Below, one piece after another: positions 26,229 through 35,335 of a stretch of 64,000 nucleotides of DNA (position 1 is the first letter of the stretch; each line of letters begins with the position of its first letter). The notes under the pieces are model-generated. The model worked only from the letters and a program-made list of their open reading frames with translations. It did no database searches and was not told the origin of the DNA. The position numbers and the translations under genes were made by a program. The stretch lies in NCBI RefSeq assembly GCF_016906995.1, contig NZ_JAFBBD010000008.1:124001-188000 (forward strand). Direction: 5' to 3'. Source of the stretch: Spongiibacter marinus. GTDB lineage: Bacteria > Pseudomonadota > Gammaproteobacteria > Pseudomonadales > Spongiibacteraceae.

Positions 26229-26244
26229 CTGTATGTTTGTACAG
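26229..26244. promoter_or_regulatory. LexA (SOS) box
   Basis: CTGTATGTTTGTACAG fits the gammaproteobacterial LexA consensus CTGT-N8-ACAG with a perfect CTG-N10-CAG core. It lies 29 bases upstream of the dinB start and in the shared region with the divergent hypothetical gene. Confidence 0.9.
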
Positions 26245-26272
26245 TATTTTGCTTAAGCGGGTTTTCTGCGCC

Positions 26273-27337
26273 ATGGTGTCGGTGCTCAACACGAGAAAGA
26301 TCATTCATTGCGACTGCGATTGTTTTTACGCTTCGGTGGAGATGCGTGATGACCCGCGTTTGCGCGGTAGACCGATTGCCATTGGTGGCAAGGCCAGTCG
26401 GCGCGGCGTGATTGCTACCTGCAACTATGAGGCGCGCGCCTATGGTGTGCACTCGGCAATGCCGACCGCAACCGCATTGCAGCGCTGCCCGCAGCTGATT
26501 TTGGTCCCACCGAATATGGATAAGTACCGCCATGTTGCTGCGCAAATTCGTGAAATATTTAGTCGCTACAGCGAGCTGATCGAGCCGCTGTCCCTAGATG
26601 AGGCCTATCTGGATGTCAGCGAGTCGCGGCATTTTCAGGGCAGCGCCAGCCGTATTGCCGAAGCGATCCGGCAAGCGGTAGCCCGCGAAGTGGGAATCAC
26701 TATTTCCGCGGGCGTTGCACCGAATAAATTTTTGGCGAAGATTGCCAGCGACTGGCAAAAACCTGACGGGCTTACGGTGATACGGCCCGATCAGGTCGAT
26801 GACTTCGTTCGTGCGCTTCCGGTAACCAAGATTCACGGCGTCGGCAAAGTGATGGCGACGAAGTTGACGGCATTGGGCATCGAAAACTGCGAGCAGCTGC
26901 AAGGGTGGAGTGAGCTGGCCTTAGTGGAGCGTTTTGGTCGCTTTGGGCGGCAGTTATATGGTTATGCGCGCGGCGTGGATTCGCGGCCGGTAAAGGCCGA
27001 AAGGCAGCGCAAATCGTTAAGTGTTGAGCGCACGTTTGCCGAGGACCTGTCGCCAGGGGAGGCCGCAGATGCAGCGCTTGCTCAACTCATTGACGAACTA
27101 CAGCGGCGTTTGCGGCCACATGCTGAACAGGCTATCGCGGGCGCTTTTGTTAAGTTGAAGAGCAGGGAATTTAAGGTAACTACCATCGAATTGCGCCAGG
27201 AAGGCAAGCTAGACCCCGCCTGCCTGCCACTGCTGATGATACAGGCCTGGGCGCGATTGCATTCCCCGGTTCGCTTGATTGGTGTGGGTGTTCGTTTCGC
27301 CGCGCCAGTAGAGCAACAGCAGCTCAGCCTTTTCTAG
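26273..27337 (+). CDS. dinB: DNA polymerase IV
   Basis: A 354-residue Y-family translesion polymerase. Catalytic acidic residues appear in IIHCDCDCFYASVEMRDD and in SLDEAYLDVSE. The fingers block RGVIATCNYEARAYGVHSAMP is split by the conserved ATCNYEAR, the HhH region is KIHGVGKVMATKL, and the little-finger domain follows. The C-terminus QLSLF is a beta-clamp-binding motif. The start at 26273 gives the usual length; earlier in-frame TTG starts fall inside the LexA box. The ribosome site is weak (GCGGG). The gene is expected to be SOS-induced through the LexA box upstream. Confidence 0.95.
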   Translation: MVSVLNTRKIIHCDCDCFYASVEMRDDPRLRGRPIAIGGKASRRGVIATCNYEARAYGVHSAMPTATALQRCPQLILVPPNMDKYRHVAAQIREIFSRYSELIEPLSLDEAYLDVSESRHFQGSASRIAEAIRQAVAREVGITISAGVAPNKFLAKIASDWQKPDGLTVIRPDQVDDFVRALPVTKIHGVGKVMATKLTALGIENCEQLQGWSELALVERFGRFGRQLYGYARGVDSRPVKAERQRKSLSVERTFAEDLSPGEAADAALAQLIDELQRRLRPHAEQAIAGAFVKLKSREFKVTTIELRQEGKLDPACLPLLMIQAWARLHSPVRLIGVGVRFAAPVEQQQLSLF

Positions 27338-27384
27338 CGACGGCTGGCGCCGGCGCGGTGCTGATAAGATTGCGTTGTTCGTAT

Positions 27385-27777
27385 TCAGGCTTCGCCAAGG
27401 CGTCTGCTGTAGGCTGAAGCGCCTGTTTGGCCATCGGCGCCATAGGTGCGCAGGGCAGGGCTGCCAAGCCCTAAAATTTGCATGGCCTGCTCGTTGTAGT
27501 CTTGCTGTCGGCTAAGCAGGCTGCCGATACGCTCATTCAGGTCGCGACAGCGGCGCAGGCTCTGAGTCACCTCCGCAGCCATTTCTCTGTCCGGCTGCTG
27601 CTGTTGGCGCAGGCGCTCGAGAGTCTCCAGTTGTTGGCAGCAATCCATTTTTTGTTCCGCAAGCTCGCGCAGGCGGTCGGCGTCGCCGTGGTCGCGCAGC
27701 ACTGTGAGCTCTTCGTTTAGTAGAGATTCAAAGCGCTGGCTATGGGCCAGTAACTGTTGCTCGGTATCGGTCATCAT
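27385..27777 (-). CDS. flgN: Flagellar export chaperone FlgN
   Basis: A 130-residue, helix-rich, Gln/Arg-rich protein (ERLRQQQQPDREMAAEV, LLSRQQDYNEQAMQILG) typical of FlgN, the chaperone for the hook-filament junction proteins FlgK and FlgL. The C-terminal YGADGQTGASAYSRRLGEA resembles Pseudomonas FlgN tails. Its ATG overlaps the flgM stop (ATGA), so it is translationally coupled to flgM and shares the sigma-28 promoter. Confidence 0.88.
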   Translation of the reverse strand: MMTDTEQQLLAHSQRFESLLNEELTVLRDHGDADRLRELAEQKMDCCQQLETLERLRQQQQPDREMAAEVTQSLRRCRDLNERIGSLLSRQQDYNEQAMQILGLGSPALRTYGADGQTGASAYSRRLGEA

Positions 27778-28079
27778 GCGCTGGGGTCTGTAAGCCGTTC
27801 CAGGTCGACAAAGGCTTTTGCCACCTGCTCGCTGTCGACAGTGAACTCACCGTTGCGAATTGCGGTTTTAATCGCTTCCACTTTTTGGCGGTCGATGCCG
27901 TCGCTGCCGGCAATTGCGGTGCGGGCACGATCAACCAGGCTGCTATCAGCGGCTGACGCGGTTGCCGATTCTAGCGGCGAGTTGGCGCCGGTATCCGCGG
28001 CGTTGGTCGCATTGGGAGACGGATTACTGTCGAGCCTTTTGGGCTGGCCAAGTGGGCCGCCATTAATTCGATCGACCAT
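27774..28079 (-). CDS. flgM: Anti-sigma-28 factor FlgM
   Basis: A 101-residue protein. The disordered N-terminus MVDRINGGPLGQPKRLD is the export region, and the C-terminal FliA-binding helices include SLVDRARTAIAGSDGIDRQKV split around the usual VDRIRxAI block, then IKTAIRNGEFTVDSEQVAKAF. It holds FliA (encoded at the right end of the window) inactive until it is secreted through the finished hook. Transcribed from a sigma-28 promoter, giving the expected feedback loop. Confidence 0.92.
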   Translation of the reverse strand: MVDRINGGPLGQPKRLDSNPSPNATNAADTGANSPLESATASAADSSLVDRARTAIAGSDGIDRQKVEAIKTAIRNGEFTVDSEQVAKAFVDLERLTDPSA

Positions 28080-28124
28080 GATAATTCCTCATTACATTGG
28101 CGTTGATGGTATGCCTTATTCCGG

Positions 28125-28151
28125 TTAACGGCAGCTACCGATAAAACTTTA
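28125..28151 (-). promoter_or_regulatory. Sigma-28 promoter of flgM-flgN
   Basis: On the minus strand TAAAGTTT-N11-GCCGTTAA, one base from the consensus TAAAGTTT-N11-GCCGATAA, about 46 bases upstream of flgM. Confidence 0.88.
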
Positions 28152-28157
28152 ACTTTT

Positions 28158-28853
28158 TTATTCGATTCTTACCGTATTACCGCTAATGACAATACCCTCT
28201 AACTGCTTGCCTGAACTGATATTTTCCACCCGTATTCGAGCACCCTTGGCTGCATCCTGCAGGGCGCGGCCCTTCATGCTGACGTTAATGGCAGTACTGC
28301 TGCTAATGAGCTTGAGCTCTTGTCCTTTCTTTATCATCGCTGGGGCATCCAGCATATTCACGGTGATAACCGCGCCCTGGGGGATGCTGCGTCGGCTGAG
28401 CATTCCCTGCCCACCAAGGCCCTTTTGGTATCCGTATGACAGGCTGGACACATCGCGCTCTGTCCAAGTGATATCCGCTTCAGTCACTCGCTGGCCGGCA
28501 GCGATAGGGTGCTTGCTCACCATGACCTTAGTGAAGGCCGCGATCGTTACCGGCAGGTACACCTTCCACGCCTTAACACCTTCGCAGCGCACGCCCACCG
28601 TCGTGCGCCGTCGGATGCTAGCGCCGGGCGGCAAAAAGGCCCGCAGTCGCTGACTACATTTTGCCAGACGGGTGCGCGGATCGAGTTCGCCCACGGTGAT
28701 ACGGGTGTTCTCATTTTGCCAGGGGTGGCGTTTGGTAATGAACTGGCTGGCAGTAGCGCTAATACGCTGCGCTGACTCCACCCCAGCGTTCGCCAGAGCG
28801 CTCGGGCAGACACTGCTCAGGAGGGCGATGGTGATTGCTACGCGCCAGATCAT
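28158..28853 (-). CDS. flgA: Flagellar P-ring assembly chaperone FlgA
   Basis: A 231-residue periplasmic protein. The signal peptide MIWRVAITIALLSSVCPSALA is followed by an N-terminal domain and the SAF domain (VMVSKHPIAAGQRVTEADITW, IPQGAVITVNMLD). The C-terminal AKGARIRVENISSGKQLEGIV segment is typical. It assists polymerisation of FlgI around the rod. Upstream of flgMN in the usual flgA-flgM-flgN order, divergent from flgB. Confidence 0.93.
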   Translation of the reverse strand: MIWRVAITIALLSSVCPSALANAGVESAQRISATASQFITKRHPWQNENTRITVGELDPRTRLAKCSQRLRAFLPPGASIRRRTTVGVRCEGVKAWKVYLPVTIAAFTKVMVSKHPIAAGQRVTEADITWTERDVSSLSYGYQKGLGGQGMLSRRSIPQGAVITVNMLDAPAMIKKGQELKLISSSTAINVSMKGRALQDAAKGARIRVENISSGKQLEGIVISGNTVRIE

Positions 28854-28925
28854 GACAACTTATTTCCTCACTACTAGTTTGCGGCGCCAAGTTTTTGTCA
28901 GCGCGGCGGCTTTATGACGTAAGCA

Positions 28926-28940
28926 GCAATTGCTATGCCA
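28926..28940 (-). promoter_or_regulatory. Sigma-54 promoter of flgA
   Basis: On the minus strand TGGCAT-N5-TTGC with GG-N10-GC spacing, 73-87 bases upstream of the flgA start. Confidence 0.85.
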
Positions 28941-29083
28941 GTTTTGCAAATTAGGGGGAGTGTTAGAGAGCGCGACAAAGACTTGCCGCTTGTCAGTCAA
29001 ACAGGCGGCAAGGGCTTGCCGAAAAACCGACGGTTTGTTGGCGTCGGTTTCGTAACGTATTGAAAAATATAGGAATAAAAAAG

Positions 29084-29098
29084 TGGCACGCGCTTTGC
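29084..29098 (+). promoter_or_regulatory. Sigma-54 promoter of the flgB operon
   Basis: TGGCAC-N5-TTGC with exact GG-N10-GC spacing, 84 bases upstream of flgB. As in Pseudomonas, this should drive the rod/hook operon under FleQ/FleR-type activators. Confidence 0.92.
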
Positions 29099-29181
29099 GT
29101 CGGACATGTCGAACGCCAAAGGCTTTGCGCCCTTATCCAGTGTATCGGCAGCGCAGCCCATAACTTTAGCGAGACAGATTT

Positions 29182-29586
29182 ATGGCGATTAATTTTGATA
29201 AGGCACTCGGTATACACCAGCAGGCACTGCTGCTTCGCCAGCAGCGCACCGAACTGTTGGCGGCCAATATAGCCAATGCTGACACGCCCGGCTACAAGGC
29301 ACGCGATATCGACTTTAAACAAGCACTGGGCCAGGCAGCACAGGGCCAGCAGTTATCGCTCAGTCGCAGCAATGCGGCGCATATTACCGAAGCGGTCGCT
29401 CCAGCGGCGGGGCAGGCGCCGGTGATGTACCGCATGCCTCAGCAGCCTTCAGTCGACGGCAATACGGTGGAGAGCCATGTAGAGCAAGCGGCATTTGCCG
29501 ATAACAGCATGCGCTATCAGGCCACCATGAGTTTTCTGAGTAGTAAGTTCTCTGGAATTAAATCGATTCTTCAGGGAGGTCAATAA
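29182..29586 (+). CDS. flgB: Flagellar basal-body rod protein FlgB
   Basis: A 134-residue proximal rod subunit. The N-terminal FDKALGIHQQALLLRQQRTELLAANIANADTPGYKARDIDF is family-typical; its core is NIANADTPGYKARDIDF. The C-terminal helix is EQAAFADNSMRYQATMSFLS. Both ends would form the coiled coil of axial proteins. It is exported by the flagellar type III apparatus without a cleaved signal. First gene of the flgBCDEFGHIJKL operon behind the sigma-54 promoter. Confidence 0.95.
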   Translation: MAINFDKALGIHQQALLLRQQRTELLAANIANADTPGYKARDIDFKQALGQAAQGQQLSLSRSNAAHITEAVAPAAGQAPVMYRMPQQPSVDGNTVESHVEQAAFADNSMRYQATMSFLSSKFSGIKSILQGGQ

Positions 29587-29589
29587 GCG

Positions 29590-29991
29590 ATGGCGAATCC
29601 CCTTGATATTGCCGCTGCGGCGATGAACGCGCAAATGCTGCGTTTGAATACCACCGCCAGCAATATGGCAAATGCGGATACGGTGGCCGGCAGTGAACAG
29701 GCTGCCTACCGCGCAAAACAGCCGGTTTTTGCCACCGTGCTGGACCGTCAGCAGGGCGTCGCCGGTGTCGAGGTTGTGGGGATTAGCGAGAGCAATGCCC
29801 CTGTTCCCAAGCGTTATGAGCCGGGCCACCCGATGGCAGACGAGCAGGGCTATGTCTACGGCTCCAATGTGAACACCGTTGATGAAATGGCCAATATGCT
29901 GTCCGCCTCCCGTTCATACCAGAACAACGCCGAGGTGTTTTCCACGGTGAAGACCCTGACCCTGCGGGCCTTGCAGCTCGGTAAACAGTAG
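29590..29991 (+). CDS. flgC: Flagellar basal-body rod protein FlgC
   Basis: A 133-residue rod subunit. The N-terminal ASNMANADTVAGSEQAAYRAK carries the axial-protein motif and shows the usual FlgC insertion. GHPMADEQGYVYGSNVNTV is conserved, and the C-terminal helix is EMANMLSASRSYQNNAEVFS. It lies 3 bases after flgB and is co-translated in the rod operon. Confidence 0.95.
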   Translation: MANPLDIAAAAMNAQMLRLNTTASNMANADTVAGSEQAAYRAKQPVFATVLDRQQGVAGVEVVGISESNAPVPKRYEPGHPMADEQGYVYGSNVNTVDEMANMLSASRSYQNNAEVFSTVKTLTLRALQLGKQ

Positions 29992-29998
29992 GAACTGA

Positions 29999-30667
29999 AT
30001 GATGGAATTGCGAACGCTTGAACAATTGCAGCAGCAGAGTGCGGCGAGTACGGCAAAAAAAGAAGCCTCCTCGCTGGGGCAAGACGACTTCATGAAACTG
30101 ATGCTGCAGCAGCTTAAGAATCAAGACCCGTTTAAACCCACCGACAACACGGAATTTATCAGCCAGATGGCGCAGCTAACGTCGGTGAGCGGCATCAGCG
30201 AAATGAATGACAACCTGGCTGCACTGACGAGTTCGCTGTACGGCGGTCAATTGCTGGATGCGTCCTCGCTGATCGGCAAAGAGGTGCTGGTTGGCAGTGA
30301 TGTTGTCGCCCTGCCATCAGAGGGCGCGGTAAGCGGCCAGGTAACACTGCCGGTGAGCACGCAAGCGGTCGATGTCGAGATTTTGGCGCCCTCGGGTGAG
30401 GTGCTGGGCAAGGTGGCGTTAGGACCGCAGGCGGCGGGACCGGTGTCGTTTCGTTGGGATGGTAGCGGCCTGGACGGCGAGCGTTTGCCCGCAGGCAATT
30501 ATTTAATTCGCGCGCAATACCTGAACGGCAACAGTGTAGAGGCCTTGCAAACGGATATTCGCAGCCCCGTACGCAGCGTGAGTTTGCCCAGTGGCGGCGG
30601 TAGCCCCACGGTGCAAATTGATGGTGTCGGTACGGTCTCAATGTCGCAAATAAAGGAAATTAGCTAG
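29999..30667 (+). CDS. flgD: Flagellar hook-capping scaffold FlgD
   Basis: A 222-residue protein. The N-terminal export/cap region LGQDDFMKLMLQQLKNQDPFKP is split by the conserved LKNQDPFKP, and TEFISQMAQLTSVSGI is the second signature. The C-terminal FlgD Ig-like and tudor-like domains include PAGNYLIRAQYLNG. It caps the growing hook and is absent from the finished structure. AGGA lies directly upstream of the ATG. Fourth step of the rod/hook operon. Confidence 0.94.
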   Translation: MMELRTLEQLQQQSAASTAKKEASSLGQDDFMKLMLQQLKNQDPFKPTDNTEFISQMAQLTSVSGISEMNDNLAALTSSLYGGQLLDASSLIGKEVLVGSDVVALPSEGAVSGQVTLPVSTQAVDVEILAPSGEVLGKVALGPQAAGPVSFRWDGSGLDGERLPAGNYLIRAQYLNGNSVEALQTDIRSPVRSVSLPSGGGSPTVQIDGVGTVSMSQIKEIS

Positions 30668-30722
30668 GCGCTTCGGCGCATTCATTGATCAATTCGCGAG
30701 TGATCGCAGCAGGAGTATAACT

Positions 30723-31940
30723 ATGAGCTTTCGTATTGCATTGAGTGGACTGAACGCAGCGTCATCGCAGCTGGACGTCACCGCTGACAATATTGCCAAC
30801 GTTAACACCACCGGCTTTAAAAGTTCCCGGACATCCTTTGCCGATGTGTATGCAACATCCAACAACGATGTGACAAAAACCACGCCCGGCGCAGGTGTTC
30901 GTTTGAATACCATTGTCCAGCAGTTCTCGCAGGGCAACATCGACTTCACCGACAACAACCTGGACCTGGCTATCAGTGGCGAAGGCTTCTTCACCATGAA
31001 GGGCTCAAGTGGCGTGACCTATACGCGCGCCGGCGCTTTCAGTGTCGACCGAGAAGGCTTTGTGGTGAACAACAATAACGACCGCTTGCAGGTCTACCCA
31101 GCAACCTCGAACGGCGATTTTGCCACCGGCTCGCTCTCAGATTTGCAGCTGCAGGTTACAGAGAATGCGCCGCAGGCCTCTAGCCGCGCTGATATAGGCG
31201 TGAACCTGCCCGGTGATGCGCCGATTCCCACTTCGACCCCATTCGACCCGACCGTGGCGTCCAGCTATAACCACGCCACGTCAATGACGGTGTATGACTC
31301 GCTGGGCACCTTGCACACAGCAACGCTGTACTTTGTGAAAGACCCCGCAGCGAACACCTGGCAGCAAAATGTCTATATCGACGACAACCCGGTGAGCCTG
31401 GGCAATACCCTGTCATTTGATAATACCGGTACCTTGCAAAGCCCCGCTTCGGGCATTGTGACGGTGCCTTCCTACGACCCTAACAACGGCGCGGCAGCGA
31501 TTGACCTGTCGCTGGATTTCACCTCATCAACGCAGTACGGCAATGAGTTTGGCGTGAACAGCTTGCAGCAGGACGGCTTCACCACAGGGCGATTGACCGG
31601 TATTGAAGTGGCGAGCAACGGCGTCGTGTCGGCGCGCTTTACCAACGGTCAGTCATCACAGCTGGGTAAGGTCGCACTGGCGGGCTTCTCTAACCCCAAT
31701 GGCTTGCAGCAACAGGGTGACACAGCGTGGGCAGAGACGTTTTCTTCAGGTAGCCCGCGTGTTGGCGAGCCGGGTAGCTCTAACTTTGGTCTGCTACAGG
31801 CGGGTGCATTGGAAAGCTCCAATGTCGATCTTACTGAGCAATTGGTGGAAATGATCACCGCGCAGCGTAACTTCCAGGCGAACGCCCAGATGATCCAGAC
31901 ATCTGACGCCGTTACTCAGGCGATTATTAATATCCGCTAA
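30723..31940 (+). CDS. flgE: Flagellar hook protein FlgE
   Basis: A 405-residue hook subunit. The axial N-terminus MSFRIALSGLNAASSQLDVTADNIANVNTTGFKSSR is recognisable by DNIANVNTTGFK. The middle domain includes YDSLGTLHTATLYFVKD (FlgE D2), the C-terminal half has GLLQAGALESSNVDLTEQLVEM and the final helix ends TSDAVTQAIINIR. Length is near the E. coli protein. AGGAG is 8 bases upstream. It forms the universal joint between rod and filament. Confidence 0.95.
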   Translation: MSFRIALSGLNAASSQLDVTADNIANVNTTGFKSSRTSFADVYATSNNDVTKTTPGAGVRLNTIVQQFSQGNIDFTDNNLDLAISGEGFFTMKGSSGVTYTRAGAFSVDREGFVVNNNNDRLQVYPATSNGDFATGSLSDLQLQVTENAPQASSRADIGVNLPGDAPIPTSTPFDPTVASSYNHATSMTVYDSLGTLHTATLYFVKDPAANTWQQNVYIDDNPVSLGNTLSFDNTGTLQSPASGIVTVPSYDPNNGAAAIDLSLDFTSSTQYGNEFGVNSLQQDGFTTGRLTGIEVASNGVVSARFTNGQSSQLGKVALAGFSNPNGLQQQGDTAWAETFSSGSPRVGEPGSSNFGLLQAGALESSNVDLTEQLVEMITAQRNFQANAQMIQTSDAVTQAIINIR

Positions 31941-31970
31941 GGCGGGTATTCATCGCTTTAGGAGGCAGGT

Positions 31971-32711
31971 ATGGACCGGCTACTTTATCTAGGCATGACC
32001 GCGGCCAAACACACGGAAATGGCGCAGGCCAGCAATGCCAATAACCTGGCAAATGCCAGCACGGCGGGTTTCCGGGCGGACTTCCATGCGCTGATGTCAA
32101 AGCCGGTAGAGGGAGCGGGCCATCAAACACGCGTCAACTCTGTGGTTGAGTCGCGGCTGAGCGACTTCAGTGAAGGCACCTTGATGACCACCGGTCGCGA
32201 TCTGGATGTAGCGATTCGAGGTCAGGGCTGGTTTGTCGTGCAGGACGCCCAGGGTGAGGAGGCACTGAGCCGCCGTGGAGACCTTCACCTGACGGCCGAC
32301 GGCATGCTGATCAATGGCGCCGGACAACCCGTGATGGGCGATGGCGGACCGTTGGCGGTGCCTGAACACGACAGTTTGACGATCGGCAGCGACGGCACGG
32401 TATCGATAGTGCCACTGGGTCTTGGCCCTGAGTCGTTAGTGACCGTCGACCGCATTCGTTTGGTCAGCGCCGAACCTGAACAGTTGCGCAAGGGCGAAGA
32501 CGGTTTGATTCGAACGCTCGATGGCACCACGCCAGCCGCCGATGCCAGTGTGCGTGTTTCGCCGGGCACACTGGAAGGATCGAACGTGAATACCGTTGAG
32601 GCAATGGTCAATATGATCGAACTGGCCCGGCGTTTTGAAATGCAGGTGAAGGTGATGAATACCGCAAATACGGTATCCGAAGCCGGTGCGCGCCTGATGA
32701 GAATGGAATAA
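31971..32711 (+). CDS. flgF: Flagellar rod protein FlgF
   Basis: A 246-residue proximal/distal rod subunit. ASNANNLANASTAGFRAD is the axial motif, LDVAIRGQGWFVVQD and LTADGMLINGAGQPV are FlgF/FlgG-like, and the C-terminus EGSNVNTVEAMVNMIELARRFE closes the coiled coil. A very good ribosome site (TAGGAGGCAGGT) precedes the ATG. It belongs to the rod operon, before flgG. Confidence 0.94.
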   Translation: MDRLLYLGMTAAKHTEMAQASNANNLANASTAGFRADFHALMSKPVEGAGHQTRVNSVVESRLSDFSEGTLMTTGRDLDVAIRGQGWFVVQDAQGEEALSRRGDLHLTADGMLINGAGQPVMGDGGPLAVPEHDSLTIGSDGTVSIVPLGLGPESLVTVDRIRLVSAEPEQLRKGEDGLIRTLDGTTPAADASVRVSPGTLEGSNVNTVEAMVNMIELARRFEMQVKVMNTANTVSEAGARLMRME

Positions 32712-32723
32712 GAGGATAAGTTT

Positions 32724-33509
32724 ATGAATTCATCATTGTGGGTAGCCAAAACCGGTCTCGATGCGCAGAACACGCGTATGCAGGTGGTCAGTAACAACCT
32801 GGCGAACGCCAATACCACTGGGTTCAAGCGCGACCGCGCGTCTTTTGAAGATCTGCTCTATCAAAACTACCGTCAGGTGGGCGGGCAATCTTCCCAGCAA
32901 ACTCGTCTGCCCAGCGGTATGCAGGTAGGTACCGGGGTTCGGGTGGTGTCGACTGAGAAAATCTTTAACCAAGGCACGATGACGCAAACCAATAACAACC
33001 TGGATTTAGCGGTCAATGGCAACGGCTTTTTCCAGGTGCGGATGCCAGACGGCAGCCTGTCTTACACCCGCGATGGTTCATTCCAATTGGACGACCAGGG
33101 GCAGATCGTTACCAACAGCGGCTACATCGTCGAGCCGGGTATTACGGTGCCTGCCAATACGCGCAGCATTACCGTCGGCACCGATGGGGTTGTCAGCGCG
33201 ATGATCGCTGGTGACTCCGCGCCGGTGCAATTGGGCAGCATACAGTTGGCAGACTTTATCAATCCGGCTGGCTTAGAAGCGCGCGGTGAAAACCTGTATC
33301 TGGAGTCGGCCTCCAGCGGCGCGCCGCAAACTGGTACGCCCGGCCTGAGCGGTTTGGGCACGCTGGCGCAAGGGGCGCTGGAAGGCTCCAATGTGAACGT
33401 GGTGGAAGAGCTGGTGAATATGATCGAGACCCAGCGCGCTTACGAGATGAACTCCAAAGCGATTTCCACCAGCGACCAAATGATGCAGTACGTGAATAAC
33501 AACCTGTAA
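32724..33509 (+). CDS. flgG: Flagellar distal rod protein FlgG
   Basis: A 261-residue rod subunit at the family's usual length. [18 protein letters not shown] marks the N-terminus, [17 protein letters not shown] and [17 protein letters not shown] the middle, and [18 protein letters not shown] with [13 protein letters not shown] the C-terminal coiled coil. It is the most conserved protein of the set and confirms the operon identity. Confidence 0.97.
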   Translation: MNSSLWVAKTGLDAQNTRMQVVSNNLANANTTGFKRDRASFEDLLYQNYRQVGGQSSQQTRLPSGMQVGTGVRVVSTEKIFNQGTMTQTNNNLDLAVNGNGFFQVRMPDGSLSYTRDGSFQLDDQGQIVTNSGYIVEPGITVPANTRSITVGTDGVVSAMIAGDSAPVQLGSIQLADFINPAGLEARGENLYLESASSGAPQTGTPGLSGLGTLAQGALEGSNVNVVEELVNMIETQRAYEMNSKAISTSDQMMQYVNNNL

Positions 33510-33521
33510 GTGGGTAATGCC

Positions 33522-34205
33522 ATGAAGCTATCACGCTACTTCCGCCTTTTTCTGCTCGCTACTGTGGCTTTACTCACGGCCTGCGCCCAAGCACCAGAGC
33601 GCGACGAACAGGTGTGGGAGTCACAGTTGCCGGAGCAGCAATACAGCAATAGCGAAAATCCCGGTTCGATCTACCAGGCGGGCTATGGCATGAGCCTGTT
33701 TTTGGATCGCCGCGCCCGGCAGGTAGGCGATGTCATCACCGTTATTTTGTCCGAGAAGACAGACGCGAGTAAGCAGTCCAACACGGCGACGGCTAAAGAG
33801 AGCAATATCTCGGTACCTACTGTGACGCTACTCGGCAGAGGCGTGACTCATAACGGCACGCCAGTGCTGTCGACGGGTGTGTCCAGCGACCAGGATTTTG
33901 CCGGGCAGGGCAGCAGCAGCCAGAGCAACAGTCTGACCGGTAGTATCACCGTTACCGTGTCACAGGTGTTGCGCAATGGCAGTCTGCGGGTGCGCGGTGA
34001 GAAGTGGGTAACCATCAATCAAGGCGATGAGTTTATCCGCATTCAGGGCATTGTTCGCCCCGAAGACATTGCCGCCGACAATTCGGTGCCTTCGTTCAAA
34101 GTTGCCGACGCACGCATTACCTACAGCGGCAAAGGAGCGCTGGCCGATGCGAATTCCATGGGCTGGCTGGGGCGTTTGTTCCAGTCAGTGCTGTCACCAT
34201 TTTGA
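33522..34205 (+). CDS. flgH: Flagellar L-ring lipoprotein FlgH
   Basis: A 227-residue outer-membrane lipoprotein. The signal [21 protein letters not shown] has lipobox LTAC. The mature part contains [21 protein letters not shown], recognisable by GSIYQ and LFLDRRAR, then [17 protein letters not shown] and [25 protein letters not shown], whose core is [12 protein letters not shown]. It forms the L-ring bushing. The start at 33522 is preferred to GTG 33510 because it gives a clean lipoprotein signal. Confidence 0.96.
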   Translation: MKLSRYFRLFLLATVALLTACAQAPERDEQVWESQLPEQQYSNSENPGSIYQAGYGMSLFLDRRARQVGDVITVILSEKTDASKQSNTATAKESNISVPTVTLLGRGVTHNGTPVLSTGVSSDQDFAGQGSSSQSNSLTGSITVTVSQVLRNGSLRVRGEKWVTINQGDEFIRIQGIVRPEDIAADNSVPSFKVADARITYSGKGALADANSMGWLGRLFQSVLSPF

Positions 34206-34216
34206 GGGTGAGAACG

Positions 34217-35335
34217 ATGAACAACCACCGCCCATCTCTATTTCCACGCCTGCTGGCAGTCGTACTTTTTATGCTGGCCGTACCCGCTTCAGCCGACCGC
34301 GTGAAAGACCTGGTCAATGTGGCCGGTGTGCGTGAAAACCAACTCGTCGGCTACGGCTTGGTGGTGGGATTAAGCGGCACCGGAGACCAGACCAGTCAGG
34401 CGCCGTTTACCATACAAAGCATTCGCAATATGTTGACCGGCTTTGGCGTTCGCGTTCCCGACAATGTGAACCCGCAGCTGAAAAATGTCGCGGCGGTAAC
34501 CATTCACGCCAATCTTCCTGCCTTTGCCAAGCCGGGACAGACCATCGATGTGACGGTGTCATCGATCGGCAACGCCGCCAGCCTGCGCGGGGGCAGTTTG
34601 CTAATGGCGCCGATGATGGGCGCCGACGGCCAGGTGTATGCCGTCGCCCAGGGCAGCTTATTGGTCAGTGGGCTAGGGGTTGAAGGTAATGATGGCTCCC
34701 GCGTGACGGTGAACATACCCAGCGCTGGCCGCATCCCTAACGGCGCGATTGTCGAGCGACCTGCGCCGAGCCAAATGGCCAGCAATGGTGAGGTCATGCT
34801 GAATTTAAAAACGCCGGACTTCACCACTGCGCGTCGCCTGTCGGAAAAAATTAATGAGTTTTTTGGTGCCGGCACAGCCAGTGCAATGGACTCGGCGACG
34901 GTCAAAGTACTCGGCCCCTCCAGTGCTGACCGCCGCGTAACATTTATCTCCATGCTTGAAGAGCTTGAGGTCGATCCCGCCGAAGCCCGTGCCCGCGTGG
35001 TGGTTAATTCCCGCACCGGTACCATCGTGATTGGTGGCAATGTACGGGTGATGCCCACGGCGGTGACGCATGGCTCACTCACCGTGTCGGTGACCGAGCG
35101 GGTCGATATCAGTCAGCCCAATGCCTTTGCCGATGGCCAAACCGTTGCGGCCGGGCGCTCCAGTATTGATGTTGCAGAAAGCGGCTCGCGAATGTTTTTA
35201 CTCGATGCCGGCGTCACCCTGGAAGAAATTGTTAAGGCGATCAATCAGGTCGGTGCGGCTCCCGGCGACTTGGTGGCGATTCTCGAAGCACTGAATCAGG
35301 CTGGCGCGCTGCGCGCCGAGTTGCTGGTGATTTAA
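34217..35335 (+). CDS. flgI: Flagellar P-ring protein FlgI
   Basis: A 372-residue periplasmic protein. A cleavable signal ([17 protein letters not shown]) is followed by [20 protein letters not shown], the standard mature start, then [11 protein letters not shown] and [22 protein letters not shown] (core [15 protein letters not shown]). The C-terminal [20 protein letters not shown] is typical. ATG 34217 has GAGGGTGAG just upstream. It assembles the P-ring with FlgA's help. The start lies shortly after the flgH stop. Confidence 0.96.
   Translation: MNNHRPSLFPRLLAVVLFMLAVPASADRVKDLVNVAGVRENQLVGYGLVVGLSGTGDQTSQAPFTIQSIRNMLTGFGVRVPDNVNPQLKNVAAVTIHANLPAFAKPGQTIDVTVSSIGNAASLRGGSLLMAPMMGADGQVYAVAQGSLLVSGLGVEGNDGSRVTVNIPSAGRIPNGAIVERPAPSQMASNGEVMLNLKTPDFTTARRLSEKINEFFGAGTASAMDSATVKVLGPSSADRRVTFISMLEELEVDPAEARARVVVNSRTGTIVIGGNVRVMPTAVTHGSLTVSVTERVDISQPNAFADGQTVAAGRSSIDVAESGSRMFLLDAGVTLEEIVKAINQVGAAPGDLVAILEALNQAGALRAELLVI

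Larger units (their letters stand above)
28854..29181. other. flgA-flgB divergent regulatory region
   Basis: This 328-base region contains no ORF. It holds back-to-back sigma-54 promoters (28926-28940 minus, 29084-29098 plus). Between them are two hairpin-forming inverted repeats: CTTGCCGCTTG/CAGGCGGCAAG at 28982-29012, and AAACCGAC/GTCGGTTT at 29024-29050. These may be activator-binding dyads or transcript structures. Confidence 0.75.
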
